Part shown: piece by piece, positions 29,601-37,632 of the stretch
Position numbering within the stretch: the stretch's first letter is position 1
How the letters are laid out: each line of letters begins with the position of its first letter
Program-made: the position numbers and the translations under genes
The notes under the pieces: model-generated
The model's database searches: none
What the model was told of the DNA's origin: nothing
Seen by the model: only the letters and a program-made list of their open reading frames with translations
DNA from: Betaproteobacteria bacterium
Lineage (GTDB): Bacteria > Pseudomonadota > Gammaproteobacteria > Burkholderiales > Usitatibacteraceae
DNA: 64,000 bases
Reading direction: 5' to 3'
NCBI GenBank assembly: GCA_016720925.1
Contig: JADKJR010000006.1
Coordinates: forward strand, 1 to 64,000

Positions 29601-29862
29601 GTCCGTGCAACCACAACGGCGTTCCCGATTCGGCTGGTTGGCAGCGGCGAGCGTCGTGATTGCTGCCGCGGGCGGCTACTGGCTTGGCAATTCGCAAGTA
29701 ACCGAGACTATTGAGCTGGCACCTGCAACCGTGAAGACAACGGCAACGATTCCGGCAATGCCTGCCCAGCCGGCTTTACCGGCAGGTGCCGCGTCTGCAT
29801 TGTCGATCGGCGCCGAGCCGGTCGAATTGCGACTGGCGCGTATGTTGGGACCCGGAAAATAG
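26662..29862 (+). CDS. Giant Ala/Glu/Lys coiled-coil protein with one C-terminal membrane helix
   Basis: 1066 residues. Residues 1 to about 955 are almost pure charged helix (AEE, RKQAE, AAAEAKRR patterns) with heptad spacing. Then comes a linker with QPQRRSRFG, one hydrophobic segment (WLAAASVVIAAAGGYWLG, near residue 993) and a short Ala/Pro-rich tail. This predicts a long rod anchored in the inner membrane by its C-terminal end, with most of the protein in the cytoplasm. The middle contains three near-identical units of 112 residues (16 heptads), with a diverged fourth. I know no named family. TolA- or cytoskeleton-like roles are guesses. The ATG is chosen for its plausible start and absence of upstream coding signal. 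It stands alone between palindrome copies F and G. Confidence 0.8.
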   Translation: MSKLADSLKQAEEMRRRGISQDEQKSDVGKAIAAEREETQKALARASEEKAQHDASQERMRTEEELKSVIEARVVAYHEATRIALERAAADAAADNAVRERIAAEEKLAKAAQAAQAAEAELKEKSAAREKIEADLTAKAMQRHEEEKRAALAQAERIASEQRAIKLAEERRASEARAIDEALARLSEEKELESTTRAMLAAEQAQMAHAGKRNSVESEERAAREARLAQEAALAAKLQEQLQAEHEATMAAQARIKEEGAIAAKVRERAAIETELREAAAARAGMEQQARGAAEARVKEEQALLALAETRKKTEAQAAAKLVERQKAETQAQAVATKRAEADREAALAAQRKTESERSLAAAAEERVKAEQIARKEQSARAEQEALLLAAAGARVAEEAKLNTEIAATKQAGHDAARLIDARLVAEREAVAKEAERADTHRVAVSLLSDKQSAEQALASAVAERMKAEQAAQRDAAALAMQESALREAAEGRAKAEAALHNEVESRKQAEAKAATEAKRRLAAEQEAVAALNRKVEAERVAKQAAADKAAAETALAATAIERTRAEKLAQTAADERTKAEKALQDAARTRTADEQALREAAEARARSETTLHSEIESRKQAEEKAAAEAKRRHAAEQEAVAALNRKLETERVSKQAAGDKVTAETALAAAAAERTSAEKLAQTAADEHAKAEKALHEAANARVANEQALRKAAESRAAAEAALQGEIESRKRAETDAAAEAKRREAAEREAATALNLRVEADRVAQKAVADKVAAEAALAASATERASVEKLAQRAAEDLLKSEKALREAADARAASEHALQEAARAREAADAAASAESAQRAAAEAAATTAASERADADRAAIKAAEARHANEVGLAASLAKREQAEESGRVAAVERAKVERAAREAEEARIKNEKSFAQAQDARRGARAVLKDELARKKAFARQMVEAPMPAGMGDAESGDAAHVDSAPAEFAQAQSSVQPQRRSRFGWLAAASVVIAAAGGYWLGNSQVTETIELAPATVKTTATIPAMPAQPALPAGAASALSIGAEPVELRLARMLGPGK
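28117..29124 (+). repeat. Three tandem 336-bp coding repeats
   Basis: Anchored at the TTG codons at 28117, 28453, 28789 and 29125, all exactly 336 bases apart, the units read ALREAAEGRAKAEAALHNEV, ALREAAEARARSETTLHSEI and ALRKAAESRAAAEAALQGEI. The second anchor, AAEQEAVAALNRK, recurs at the same spacing (28231 and 28567). The first two copies are very similar at DNA level. A diverged unit begins at 27820 (297 bases upstream), and the copy after 29125 is partial. Confidence 0.85.
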
Positions 29863-30182
29863 ATTCCTGTGCTCGACTCCTTGTTGCTGAGCGGGGAGCG
29901 GGAATTGACGGAATGCGGAAAGGTCGGGAAACAAACGCTAGCCCTGGCGGACTTCGCAGGCCGAAAATGGCCTGGAAGCCTCGTCAATGCTGGAGTTTAT
30001 CGGCGACGGCAGCCGAAAACCCGTCAACGCGTGGTACGTATCCCGACGCGCGATGGAATTTCCCGCGCATACCTGATGTCTGATGTTGGCTGCAAGGTGA
30101 CGGCAATGTCTCACCGGCAACGTGAATTTTCCGCGCTGTTCCGCGACATAATTGGCCTTTCATTTTCCGGGCTGGACTTCGC
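29863..30182. other. Intergenic region with palindrome copy G
   Basis: No gene is supported between the coiled-coil gene and the sulfurtransferase. The stretch holds palindrome copy G at 29938-29995 and then about 190 bases that presumably carry the sulfurtransferase promoter. Confidence 0.45.
29938..29995. repeat. Interspersed palindrome, copy G
   Basis: Left arm CTAGCCCTGGCGGA, right arm CGTCAATGCTGGAG, with an inner hairpin CAGGCC-GAAAAT-GGCCTG. Confidence 0.65.
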
Positions 30183-31022
30183 ATGTTGATTAGTACGCAC
30201 GACCTTTCGCTGCACCTGAGCGATCCACAATGGGTCATTTTCGATTGCCGTCACGATTTGGGGGATGCCGAAAGAGGTGAGCGGCTGTATCGGCAGGGCC
30301 ATCTTCCCGGTGCGCATTTCGCACACCTCGACACCGATCTGTCTGGTGAAAGAAACGGCAGCAACGGGCGCCATCCGTTACCGCCACCGGCGGTGTTTGC
30401 GGCCTTTCTGGCGCGTCATGGTGTAACCAATACCTCCGCCGTCGTTGCGTATGACGATGTCGGTGGGCCTTACGCGTCGCGCTTGTGGTGGATGGCGCGC
30501 TGGATCGGGCTTCGGCATGTGTACCTGCTCGACGGCGGACTTCCGAAATGGATTGCCGAGGCGCGCGCGCTCTCGACGGATGTTCCCATTCCGCAGCCGG
30601 TTGCGCTGCAAGCCAGTTTTGATCCAGTGATGCTGTGCAGCGCTGCCGAAGTTCAAGCGCATCTCAACGATCCTGGATACCGATTGATCGATGCGCGCGC
30701 GCCGGAACGTTATCGTGGTGACGTGGAGCCCCTCGATCCGGTGGCGGGCCATATTCCCGGTGCGATCAATCGCTTCTACAAGTTAAACCTCGAGGATGAT
30801 CTGACCATGCGTCCGGTGGCGGAGATTCGTGATGAATTTCTCAAGTTGGCGCCGAACACCAGGCCGGAAAATGTGTTCCACCAATGTGGCTCCGGCGTCA
30901 CGGCGTGCATGAATATCTTTGCCATGGAGTATGCCGGCCTCAAGGGGTCGAAATTGTTTCCCGGTTCGTGGAGCGAGTGGGTGTCTGATCCATCGCGACC
31001 AATTGTCGGGAAGGGAAATTAG
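30183..31022 (+). CDS. sseA: Thiosulfate / 3-mercaptopyruvate sulfurtransferase (tandem rhodanese)
   Basis: 279 residues with two rhodanese domains. The first is inactive but structural (VIFDCRHDLGD, GHLPGAHFAHLD). The second carries the active loop CGSGVTA, as in E. coli SseA. The C-terminus is GSWSEWVSDPSRPI. The enzyme transfers sulfane sulfur from mercaptopyruvate or thiosulfate to acceptors such as thioredoxin or cyanide. The CGSGVTA loop favours mercaptopyruvate. It is followed 6 bases later by the start of the S9 peptidase leader. Confidence 0.92.
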   Translation: MLISTHDLSLHLSDPQWVIFDCRHDLGDAERGERLYRQGHLPGAHFAHLDTDLSGERNGSNGRHPLPPPAVFAAFLARHGVTNTSAVVAYDDVGGPYASRLWWMARWIGLRHVYLLDGGLPKWIAEARALSTDVPIPQPVALQASFDPVMLCSAAEVQAHLNDPGYRLIDARAPERYRGDVEPLDPVAGHIPGAINRFYKLNLEDDLTMRPVAEIRDEFLKLAPNTRPENVFHQCGSGVTACMNIFAMEYAGLKGSKLFPGSWSEWVSDPSRPIVGKGN

Positions 31023-31133
31023 TACGAATGAAGTGGGTGCGTCGGCCTGCGATCATCCTGGCGGACGGCCGCTCTGGCGATCGGCGCTGGCGGTTTCGCG
31101 CAGGCGCAAACTCTCACGCCGGGCGCCAATCTG

Positions 31134-33035
31134 GTGATCGAAGGTATTCCGCCAATTTCCGATGACCTGGTCGCTAAAGTTGCGCCGTATACCGAATTCA
31201 GGCCTTCCACTTTGGTCGCGTGGCATCCCGCCAAACCGGGGGTCCTGATTCTCAAGCCGGCGACGAATACCGAGCAGCTTTATTTTGTCGCATCACCCGG
31301 CAGCGAGCCGGAGCAATGGACGGATTTTCCGGATGCAGTGGCCGGGGCCACGTTTCAGCCGAAGAAGGGCGAGTACATCCTGTTCGAAAAAGCCAGTGAT
31401 GGCGATGAAGTATTTCGCATTTTTCGCATGGATATTGCCACAAGGGCCGTGACGCCAATCTCGACAGAAAATGAGCGTGCATCCCCCCCATCGTGGAATC
31501 GCAAGGGCGATCGCATCGTTTACACGACGGTGGCAATTGACCGTCAAAATGCCGCAAGAAGGGCGGTCACCAAGTTGTACATTGCGAACCCGCTGAATCC
31601 GGCTGGCACGCGGCACATCGCTACCTTTGACCGCGGTGGCGTGGGCGAATTCCGTTTTTCGCCCGACGACCGCAAGCTTGTCTATCAGGAATACATTTCG
31701 GTGACCGAATCGCATATCTGGTTATTGGATATCGCCGGCGGCGAAAAAAAGCGCGTCAGTCCACCGAAGAAAACCGCCGCACCGGCGTATTACGGCAGCC
31801 CGCGATTTTCGAAAGACGGCAAGGGCCTCTATGCAGTGTCTGATCGGGACAGTGAATTTCGCCGCCTGATTTACATTGACCTCGCCACGGGAAAAGAGAC
31901 TGGTCTTACTGCCGGGCTCAAGTTTGACGTGGATGCTTTTTCCATTTCCTATCCCGCCAAACGCATTGCGCTGATTACCAGCGAAAGCGGTTCCAGCGTG
32001 TTGCGGTTCCTTGATCTGGCGACGGGCAGGGAGTTGCCGCGCCCCGCATTGTTGCCGGGCGAGATTTCAGGCCTGCGTTGGCGTGGCGCCGGCGATGATG
32101 ACGCGGAGGGCGAAGACTTTGGCAAGGAACTCGCGTTCAATGTAACGTCGTCGCGCTCGCCGGGTGACGTGTATGCGTTTGACCTGGAAAGTACGCGGAT
32201 TCATCGCTGGACCAATAGCTTGAGCCCGACACTGAATCCCCTGGACTTCGTCGAGCCCAGGCTCGCACATTGGAAGAGCTTTGACGGACTGGTGATTTCC
32301 GGATTTGTCTATCAACCGGAGGCGAAGAAATTTCCTGGCAAGCGGCCGGTGATTATTGACATTCATGGCGGTCCGGAGAGCTTGGCACGCCCGGGATTTC
32401 TCGACCGTGACAACTACCTCGTCAATGAACTCGGGGTGGCGATGATCTTCCCGAACGTGCGCGGCTCCGGCGGATTCGGCAAGACGTTCGTCGCGCTGGA
32501 TGACGGCACCAAGCGCGAAGATTCGGTCAAGGATATCGGCGCGCTGTTTGACTGGATCAACGAGCAGCCGGACCTGGACGCGTCGCGAATTCTCGTGCAG
32601 GGCACCAGCTATGGCGGCTATATGAGCCTCGCGGTCGCGATGCATTATTCGGACCGAATCACCGGTGCCATCGACGTGGTGGGCATCTCCAGCTTCGTGA
32701 CCTTCCTTACCAACACCGAGAGCTATCGCCGCGATCTGCGACGCGCAGAGTATGGCGATGAACGCGATCCTGCCATGCGTGCATTCTTCGAGAAGATTTC
32801 TCCGCTGAGTAATGCGGAAAAGATCAGGAAGCCGCTGTTTGTGGTGCAAGGCAGGAACGATCCGCGCGTCCACTACTCAGAAGCCGAGCAGATTGTCGCG
32901 CAATTGAAAAAGCATAAAACGCCCGTATGGTTCCTGATGGCCAATGATGAGGGACACGGCTTTGCGAAAAAAGAAAATGCGGACTACATGTTCTATGCGC
33001 AGATCAAGTTCATTGAACAGACACTTCTGAAGTGA
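31134..33035 (+). CDS. S9-family prolyl-oligopeptidase-like serine peptidase, signal peptide frame-shifted
   Basis: The family reading covers 633 residues from a GTG at 31134: a beta-propeller with WNRKGDRIVYTT and RFSPDDRKLVYQEY, then an alpha/beta-hydrolase domain with the nucleophile in GTSYGGYMS, aspartate in QGRNDPRV and histidine in NDEGHGF. Upstream, an ATG at 31028 starts a normal signal peptide (MKWVRRPAIILA). After about 31062 the fitting sequence AALAIGAGGFAQAQTL appears in the peptidase frame, one base out of register. The natural start is therefore probably 31028 with a one-base insertion near 31062-31066, giving a secreted peptidase. Confidence 0.88.
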   Translation: MIEGIPPISDDLVAKVAPYTEFRPSTLVAWHPAKPGVLILKPATNTEQLYFVASPGSEPEQWTDFPDAVAGATFQPKKGEYILFEKASDGDEVFRIFRMDIATRAVTPISTENERASPPSWNRKGDRIVYTTVAIDRQNAARRAVTKLYIANPLNPAGTRHIATFDRGGVGEFRFSPDDRKLVYQEYISVTESHIWLLDIAGGEKKRVSPPKKTAAPAYYGSPRFSKDGKGLYAVSDRDSEFRRLIYIDLATGKETGLTAGLKFDVDAFSISYPAKRIALITSESGSSVLRFLDLATGRELPRPALLPGEISGLRWRGAGDDDAEGEDFGKELAFNVTSSRSPGDVYAFDLESTRIHRWTNSLSPTLNPLDFVEPRLAHWKSFDGLVISGFVYQPEAKKFPGKRPVIIDIHGGPESLARPGFLDRDNYLVNELGVAMIFPNVRGSGGFGKTFVALDDGTKREDSVKDIGALFDWINEQPDLDASRILVQGTSYGGYMSLAVAMHYSDRITGAIDVVGISSFVTFLTNTESYRRDLRRAEYGDERDPAMRAFFEKISPLSNAEKIRKPLFVVQGRNDPRVHYSEAEQIVAQLKKHKTPVWFLMANDEGHGFAKKENADYMFYAQIKFIEQTLLK

Positions 33036-33114
33036 GCAACACAAGGCAGGGTTCTGACTCGAAAACGCTTGTAGCCATGATTCGCGTTGCCCTGCATGTG
33101 AAGGGTAAAAGCTG

Positions 33115-33474
33115 ATGCTTGCCGATGCGGTACTGGCGTTCCATATGCTGGTCGTGCTGTTCAATCTCGGCGGCTTGTTCGCTATTGTCGTTGGTGGCTT
33201 GCGCGAGTGGAAATGGATTCGTCATCGCGGTTTTCGCATTTCGCATCTCTCGCTGGTGGCGCTGGTGGCGCTGGAAGCGCTATTTGGGATTACTTGTCCG
33301 CTGACGGCTCTGGAAGATGCGTTGCGCGCGAGGGAGACAACGCAGACATTCATTGGTCGCCTCATGATCGCACTGATCTACTATGACGCCCCGCCTTGGG
33401 CTTTCACCGCGATGTACACGGCGTTCCTTGGGCTGGTGTGGTGGGCCTGGAGGCGTTGGCCCGCGAAATCATAG
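33115..33474 (+). CDS. DUF2784 membrane protein
   Basis: 119 residues with four hydrophobic segments and the family features LHMLVVLFNLGG (here FHMLVVLFNLGG), GITCPLTALED and YYDAPPWAF. DUF2784 proteins are small inner-membrane proteins of unknown function. The ATG at 33115 follows a weak AAGGG. The gene lies 80 bases after the S9 peptidase and ends 5 bases before the plsY stop. Confidence 0.85.
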   Translation: MLADAVLAFHMLVVLFNLGGLFAIVVGGLREWKWIRHRGFRISHLSLVALVALEALFGITCPLTALEDALRARETTQTFIGRLMIALIYYDAPPWAFTAMYTAFLGLVWWAWRRWPAKS

Positions 33475-33478
33475 TCCC

Positions 33479-34123
33479 TTAGTTGCCGGCCCCGGAGCTG
33501 GTCCCGGCTGCATTTTTCTTTGCACCCAATTTTGATTCGGTGCCATTCATCAGCTTGCGGATATTCTCCTTGTGCCGCCACACTAGCAGCGCCGACATGA
33601 AAATCACCGCCGGTAGCGCGGCCGACGCGCCGAAAAGAAAAAAGCCGTAAAACGGCGCAAACACCGAAGCAACAATAGCGGCCAACGAAGAATAGCGAAA
33701 AAAAACCGCGATGATCAGCCACGTTGCAAGTGTGGCCAATCCCAGCCACAGGTTGATCGCGATCAGGATACCGAGTGCCGTCGCGACACCTTTGCCGCCG
33801 AGGAATTTGAAAAAAACCGGAAACAAGTGGCCGAGGAACACCGTGATCGCCACGGCGGCGATGGTGGTTGGCGTGAGGCCGAAGTCGACCGCGAATTTCT
33901 GCGCCAGCCAGACCGCGAACCAGCCTTTGCCTGCATCACCGGCAAGTGTAAGGATGGCAGCGAGTTTCTTGCCCGTGCGCAGCACATTGGTGGCGCCCGG
34001 GTTGCCCGAACCATAGCTATGCGGATCGGGCAGGCCCATGGCCCAGCTCACGATAACGGCGAACGAGAGTGACCCAATCAGGTACGCAAGGAGAATGGCG
34101 ATTACGGAATTTGTCATGCCCAT
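33479..34123 (-). CDS. plsY: Glycerol-3-phosphate acyltransferase PlsY
   Basis: 214 residues with multiple membrane helices. Family motifs are GSLSFAVIVS, the SGNPGATNVLRT loop for the glycerol-3-phosphate site, KGWFAVWLA, and GGKGVATALGIL. PlsY acylates glycerol-3-phosphate from acyl-phosphate, the first committed step of phospholipid synthesis. Starts at 34123 and 34117 are both possible. Only 17 bases separate it from the divergent folB. Confidence 0.93.
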   Translation of the reverse strand: MGMTNSVIAILLAYLIGSLSFAVIVSWAMGLPDPHSYGSGNPGATNVLRTGKKLAAILTLAGDAGKGWFAVWLAQKFAVDFGLTPTTIAAVAITVFLGHLFPVFFKFLGGKGVATALGILIAINLWLGLATLATWLIIAVFFRYSSLAAIVASVFAPFYGFFLFGASAALPAVIFMSALLVWRHKENIRKLMNGTESKLGAKKNAAGTSSGAGN

Positions 34124-34140
34124 ACTCTACAATACTTTAC

Positions 34141-34515
34141 ATGGACATCATCTTCATCCGCGAGCTGCGCGCCGATGCCTGGATCGGCATTTACGAGTGG
34201 GAAAAACTGCGTCCGCAGACACTGGATTTCAATCTGGAAATTGGCCTTGATACACATCGCGCCGGCGAGAGCGACAACATTCGAGATACCGTGGACTACG
34301 GCAAGGTGGTCGAACGCATCCGCGCGGACTTGAAGGATCAGCATTTCAAATTGCTGGAGGCGCTGGCGGAGCATATTTCGCAAGTCGTCCTGCATGACTT
34401 CAAGGCGCAGTGGGTAAAGGTCAGCGTGGCCAAGATCGCGCACATGCGCGGCGTGAAGCTGGTTGGTGTGACCATCAGCCGGTCGCGCGATGTTATTGAG
34501 CCATCGTCGTCATGA
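34141..34515 (+). CDS. folB: Dihydroneopterin aldolase
   Basis: 124 residues matching FolB: IRELRADAWIGIYEWEKLRP at the N-terminus, DTVDYGKVVERI, and FKLLEALAEHI with the catalytic lysine/glutamate region. It cleaves dihydroneopterin to hydroxymethyl-dihydropterin in folate synthesis. The ATG at 34141 has no ribosome-binding site, and a TACAAT box lies seven bases upstream, so the message may be leaderless. It overlaps the next small gene by four bases. Confidence 0.93.
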   Translation: MDIIFIRELRADAWIGIYEWEKLRPQTLDFNLEIGLDTHRAGESDNIRDTVDYGKVVERIRADLKDQHFKLLEALAEHISQVVLHDFKAQWVKVSVAKIAHMRGVKLVGVTISRSRDVIEPSSS

Positions 34516-34706
34516 TCAAGTGGATCGTGCTGCTGGCGATTGCCGTGATTGTGCTCGGATTTCTCGGGCCCCATTTGTCACGAATCGGCCTCGGGCGATT
34601 GCCCGGCGACCTTCGATTCCGCAAGAATGGCCGCGACTATTACCTGCCGATCACGAGCACAATCGTGTTGAGCCTGCTGTTGACGCTGCTGGCGCGATTG
34701 ATCTGA
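34512..34706 (+). CDS. DUF2905 small membrane protein
   Basis: 64 residues with two membrane helices, ATGA-overlapped with folB. The central LGRLPGDLRFRKNGRDYYLP is the family signature. Function unknown; the conserved loop probably lies at the membrane surface. Confidence 0.88.
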   Translation: MIKWIVLLAIAVIVLGFLGPHLSRIGLGRLPGDLRFRKNGRDYYLPITSTIVLSLLLTLLARLI

Positions 34707-35189
34707 TCAGTCGGTAAGCGCGACCGACACCAGTGCCGGCTTCACTACCCGCAAGACTTCCTGCGGCGCAATTCCCACCAGAAAGCCGCGCTTGCCGCCG
34801 TTGATATAAATCTTCCCGATGTCGAGGATGGTTTTTTCCATGTACACCGGCATCGGTTTGCGCAAACCGAATGGCGAGCAGCCGCCCACGAGATAACCGG
34901 AATGCCGCTGCGCGTCCTCAGGCGTGCAGGGGGCAACGCGCTTCACGCCAATCTGCCGCGCCAGTTCCTTCGTGCTGACCTTGCAATCGCCGTGCATTAA
35001 CACGCAAAGCGGCAGGCGCTTGTCGTTCTCGAAAATCAGCGTCTTCACGACATGGTGCTCGTCGACGCCAAGAGTCGACGAAGAAACGCCGGTGCCACCG
35101 TGTTCGACATACTCGTAGACATGTTCGGTGTATTCCACGCCATGCAGTCTTAGCAGGGCGGTTGCGGGGGTTTCGGATGGTTTGCTCAT
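34707..35189 (-). CDS. ybaK: Cys-tRNA(Pro)/Cys-tRNA(Cys) deacylase YbaK
   Basis: 160 residues of the YbaK/EbsC family. The pattern includes VVKTLIFENDKRLPLCVLMHG with the catalytic lysine-like region, GYLVGGCSPFGLRKPMPVY, and FLVGIAPQEVLRVVKP. The enzyme removes cysteine mischarged onto tRNA-Pro. The ATG at 35189 (MSKPSETPA) is preferred over the longer frame to 35222, which adds residues unlike the family. It converges on the DUF2905 gene with no gap. Confidence 0.9.
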   Translation of the reverse strand: MSKPSETPATALLRLHGVEYTEHVYEYVEHGGTGVSSSTLGVDEHHVVKTLIFENDKRLPLCVLMHGDCKVSTKELARQIGVKRVAPCTPEDAQRHSGYLVGGCSPFGLRKPMPVYMEKTILDIGKIYINGGKRGFLVGIAPQEVLRVVKPALVSVALTD

Positions 35190-35233
35190 GGAGGAATGAC
35201 GGTGAACTGCAGATGGTGACAACAGGAGACATC

Positions 35234-35299
35234 AAACTCCAGCATTGGCGGGCATCTCCAGGCAAAAAAGCGCCAGACGCCGCACCAATGCTCGAGTTT
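35234..35299. repeat. Interspersed palindrome, copy H
   Basis: Outer arms AAACTCCAGCATTGGCGGG and CGCACCAATGCTCGAGTTT. This is the longest arm pairing in the family. It lies between ybaK and xerD, in both their flanks. Confidence 0.75.
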
Positions 35300-35311
35300 T
35301 GACATTTCAAT

Positions 35312-36211
35312 CTATGCCCGCGGATGATGCTGCGCGTGAATCAGTTTGAGCCGCTCGCGTGCGACATAAGTATAAATCTGCGTAGTGGTGATGTCGGCGT
35401 GCCCGAGCAGCAACTGCACCACGCGCAAGTCAGCGCCGTGGTTGATGAGATGGGTGGCGAAAGCGTGGCGCAGAGTATGCGGGGAAATCGGCACGCGGAT
35501 GCCAGCGGTCAAGGCATGGCGCTTGATCAGGTGCCAGAACATCTGCCGCGTCATGGCGTGACCACGGCTGGTCACGAACAGGTCGTCGGATTTCTGTCCG
35601 TTGAGGATTTCGATTCGCGCACTGGTGAGATATTGCTGGATGACATCAGCCGCCGATTCACCCAGCGGCACCAGGCGTTCTTTCGAGCCTTTGCCCATCA
35701 CCCGCACTACGCCCATTTCAAGGCTCAGTTGCGCGACCTTGAGGGTTACCAGTTCAGTCACCCGCAAGCCGGAGGCGTACAGCGTCTCCAGCATGGCTTT
35801 GTCGCGCAGTCCTAACGCGATATGGGTATCAGGCGCAACGAGCAGCGCGTCCACGTCGTGTTCGGAAAGCGATTTTGGCAGCCCGCGCGTGAGCTTCGGC
35901 GATTCCAGGCGCAGGCTCGGGTCGTCAGTGACAAGTTTTTCCTGAATCAGGAATTGATAGAACCTCTTCATCGCGGAAGTGAGCCGCGCGGTGGATCGCG
36001 GACTGGCATGGAGTCCTTCGACGCGGTGTGCCAGAAACGCCTGCAGGTCCTCGGCACCAGCTTGATCGATTGGTGCGCGTGAAGATCGCTTCAGCCAATC
36101 ATCGAGTTGCAAGATGTCGCGCCGATAGCTCTCAATGGTATTTTTGGCGAGGCCATCCGAGAGCCACAGACTGTCGGCGAATTGATCGATCAAAGGGTCG
36201 CTGGATTCCAT
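35312..36211 (-). CDS. xerD: Tyrosine site-specific recombinase XerD
   Basis: 299 residues. An N-terminal SAM-like core-binding domain is followed by the catalytic domain with arginine in LYASGLRVTELVTLK, HTLRHAFATHL (H-x-x-R), LLGHADITTTQIYTYV and the tyrosine nucleophile within it. The length and the ending IHAQHHPRA fit XerD, which with XerC resolves chromosome dimers at dif. It is the last gene of the dapA-like/ogt/xerD operon. Confidence 0.94.
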   Translation of the reverse strand: MESSDPLIDQFADSLWLSDGLAKNTIESYRRDILQLDDWLKRSSRAPIDQAGAEDLQAFLAHRVEGLHASPRSTARLTSAMKRFYQFLIQEKLVTDDPSLRLESPKLTRGLPKSLSEHDVDALLVAPDTHIALGLRDKAMLETLYASGLRVTELVTLKVAQLSLEMGVVRVMGKGSKERLVPLGESAADVIQQYLTSARIEILNGQKSDDLFVTSRGHAMTRQMFWHLIKRHALTAGIRVPISPHTLRHAFATHLINHGADLRVVQLLLGHADITTTQIYTYVARERLKLIHAQHHPRA

Positions 36212-36214
36212 TGG

Positions 36215-36709
36215 CTAAAGCAACAATGCACCCTCATGCTTCAGCAGCCATTGCTTGATCGCCAGCGGATTCTCCAGTTTGCCGCCCATGAACCCGCCAA
36301 GGCCACCGTTGGCGGCGATGATGCGATGGCATGGCACGATTACCGGAATCGGGTTCTGGCCGCACGCCGTGCCGACGGCGCGGGCCGATGAGCCGATCGT
36401 TGTGGCGAGTTGGCCGTAGGTGAAGGTCTGGCCGGGAGGAATTTTGCGCATGCCCTGCCATACGTCAACTTGATGCTTGGTGCCGGAAAGTTTCAGCGGC
36501 AGGTCAAACTCGACACGGGGATTATCGAGGTACGCCATCAACTGCACGCAGGCGAGGTGCGCGATCGTGTTGGCCTTTGGCACCTTGACTGGAACATTGG
36601 CGGGAAGGAAATGTACGCCGAGCAAGTGCTTGTCGTCCGCGATGATGCCGAGCGTGCCGAACGGCGCCTTCAGGCAGGCATCGAAGACGTGTCTGTCGTT
36701 GGTATTCAT
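36215..36709 (-). CDS. ogt: Methylated-DNA-protein-cysteine S-methyltransferase
   Basis: 164 residues ending with the catalytic PVIVPCHRIIAANGGLGGF, whose cysteine takes the methyl group from O6-methylguanine in a suicide reaction. The FTYGQLATTIGSSARAVGTA stretch is the DNA-binding helix-turn-helix. No AdaA domain is present. It overlaps the DapA-like gene by four bases and lies three bases before xerD. Confidence 0.93.
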   Translation of the reverse strand: MNTNDRHVFDACLKAPFGTLGIIADDKHLLGVHFLPANVPVKVPKANTIAHLACVQLMAYLDNPRVEFDLPLKLSGTKHQVDVWQGMRKIPPGQTFTYGQLATTIGSSARAVGTACGQNPIPVIVPCHRIIAANGGLGGFMGGKLENPLAIKQWLLKHEGALLL

Positions 36710-37632
36710 AGGGCGATGGTTTGCGTGATATCGACACCCGGCAGCGTGCGCGTGATCAGCGCCGCCACCTCGGCCGCGACCACCGGGGTGATGGTCGCCC
36801 CCGGATGCCGCACGCGGTTGCAGGTGATCAGACCGCGTTGGCGGAGGATTTCCTTGCGGATGGCGAGCCCCGGCTGCTGTTCGAAAGTGATCAGTGCCGC
36901 AAAGCGGGCATACAGCGCGTGCACGCGATCAAAGTCATTTGCCTGAGCAGCATCCAGCAGCGCGCGCAACACCTCGGGAAACGCGAAACCGGTATTGAAT
37001 CCTTCCGATCCCGCCTCCAGGTCGAATGGCGCGTACAGGGCACCGAGTCCGCTGAGAATCGGAACAGGCCGGGATAGTCCTGCCCGCAGCGCGCGAATTT
37101 TTGCCGGCGTCGGCACCGCTTCCGCCTTGATGCAGGCAATCGACGCGACTTCTTTCACGATGCGCAGGATCAGCGGCGCGGACATGTGCACGTCAGTCGA
37201 GGCGGGATGGTCTTGCAGCACGATCGGCAGGCGCATGCCCTCACCGATGCGACGGTAGTACTCGACGATGCGTTCGTCGTTGGGAACGGGTTCCCTGGCA
37301 GGTGTCACCATCACCGCGTCGGCGCCAAGATCTTCCGCCATGCGCGAAAGGAATGTCGCCGCCGCGGTGCCCGTGTGGCTGGTGCCGACGATGACGGGGA
37401 TGCGCCGCCCACCTGTTGCAACGGTCGCAACCGCCGATTTGATCAGGGTTTCACGTTCATGGTCGCTGAGCCGGTTGGATTCACCCAGCACGCCGAGGAT
37501 GGTGATGCCATCGACTTTGAGCGCCACCATGAACTCAATCATGCGTTGCCACGACGCGAGGTCGAGGCTTTCATCATCGTTAAACGGCGTGGCAAGGATC
37601 GGGATCACGCCGGAAAATTTTTGTTGCGCCAT
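36706..37632 (-). CDS. DapA-family (DHDPS/NAL) aldolase-like protein
   Basis: 308 residues of the dihydrodipicolinate synthase/N-acetylneuraminate lyase TIM-barrel family: GVIPILATPFNDDESLDL, the loop ILGVLGESNRLS (where DHDPS has GTTGE), and CIKAEAVPTPAKIRAL with the Schiff-base lysine. The variant GVLGE loop argues against true DapA and for an aldolase or dehydratase acting on a 2-keto acid. It heads an operon with ogt and xerD, and its start faces the TonB receptor and sugar cluster across 526 bases. That leaves open a role in the same catabolism. Confidence 0.85.
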   Translation of the reverse strand: MAQQKFSGVIPILATPFNDDESLDLASWQRMIEFMVALKVDGITILGVLGESNRLSDHERETLIKSAVATVATGGRRIPVIVGTSHTGTAAATFLSRMAEDLGADAVMVTPAREPVPNDERIVEYYRRIGEGMRLPIVLQDHPASTDVHMSAPLILRIVKEVASIACIKAEAVPTPAKIRALRAGLSRPVPILSGLGALYAPFDLEAGSEGFNTGFAFPEVLRALLDAAQANDFDRVHALYARFAALITFEQQPGLAIRKEILRQRGLITCNRVRHPGATITPVVAAEVAALITRTLPGVDITQTIAL

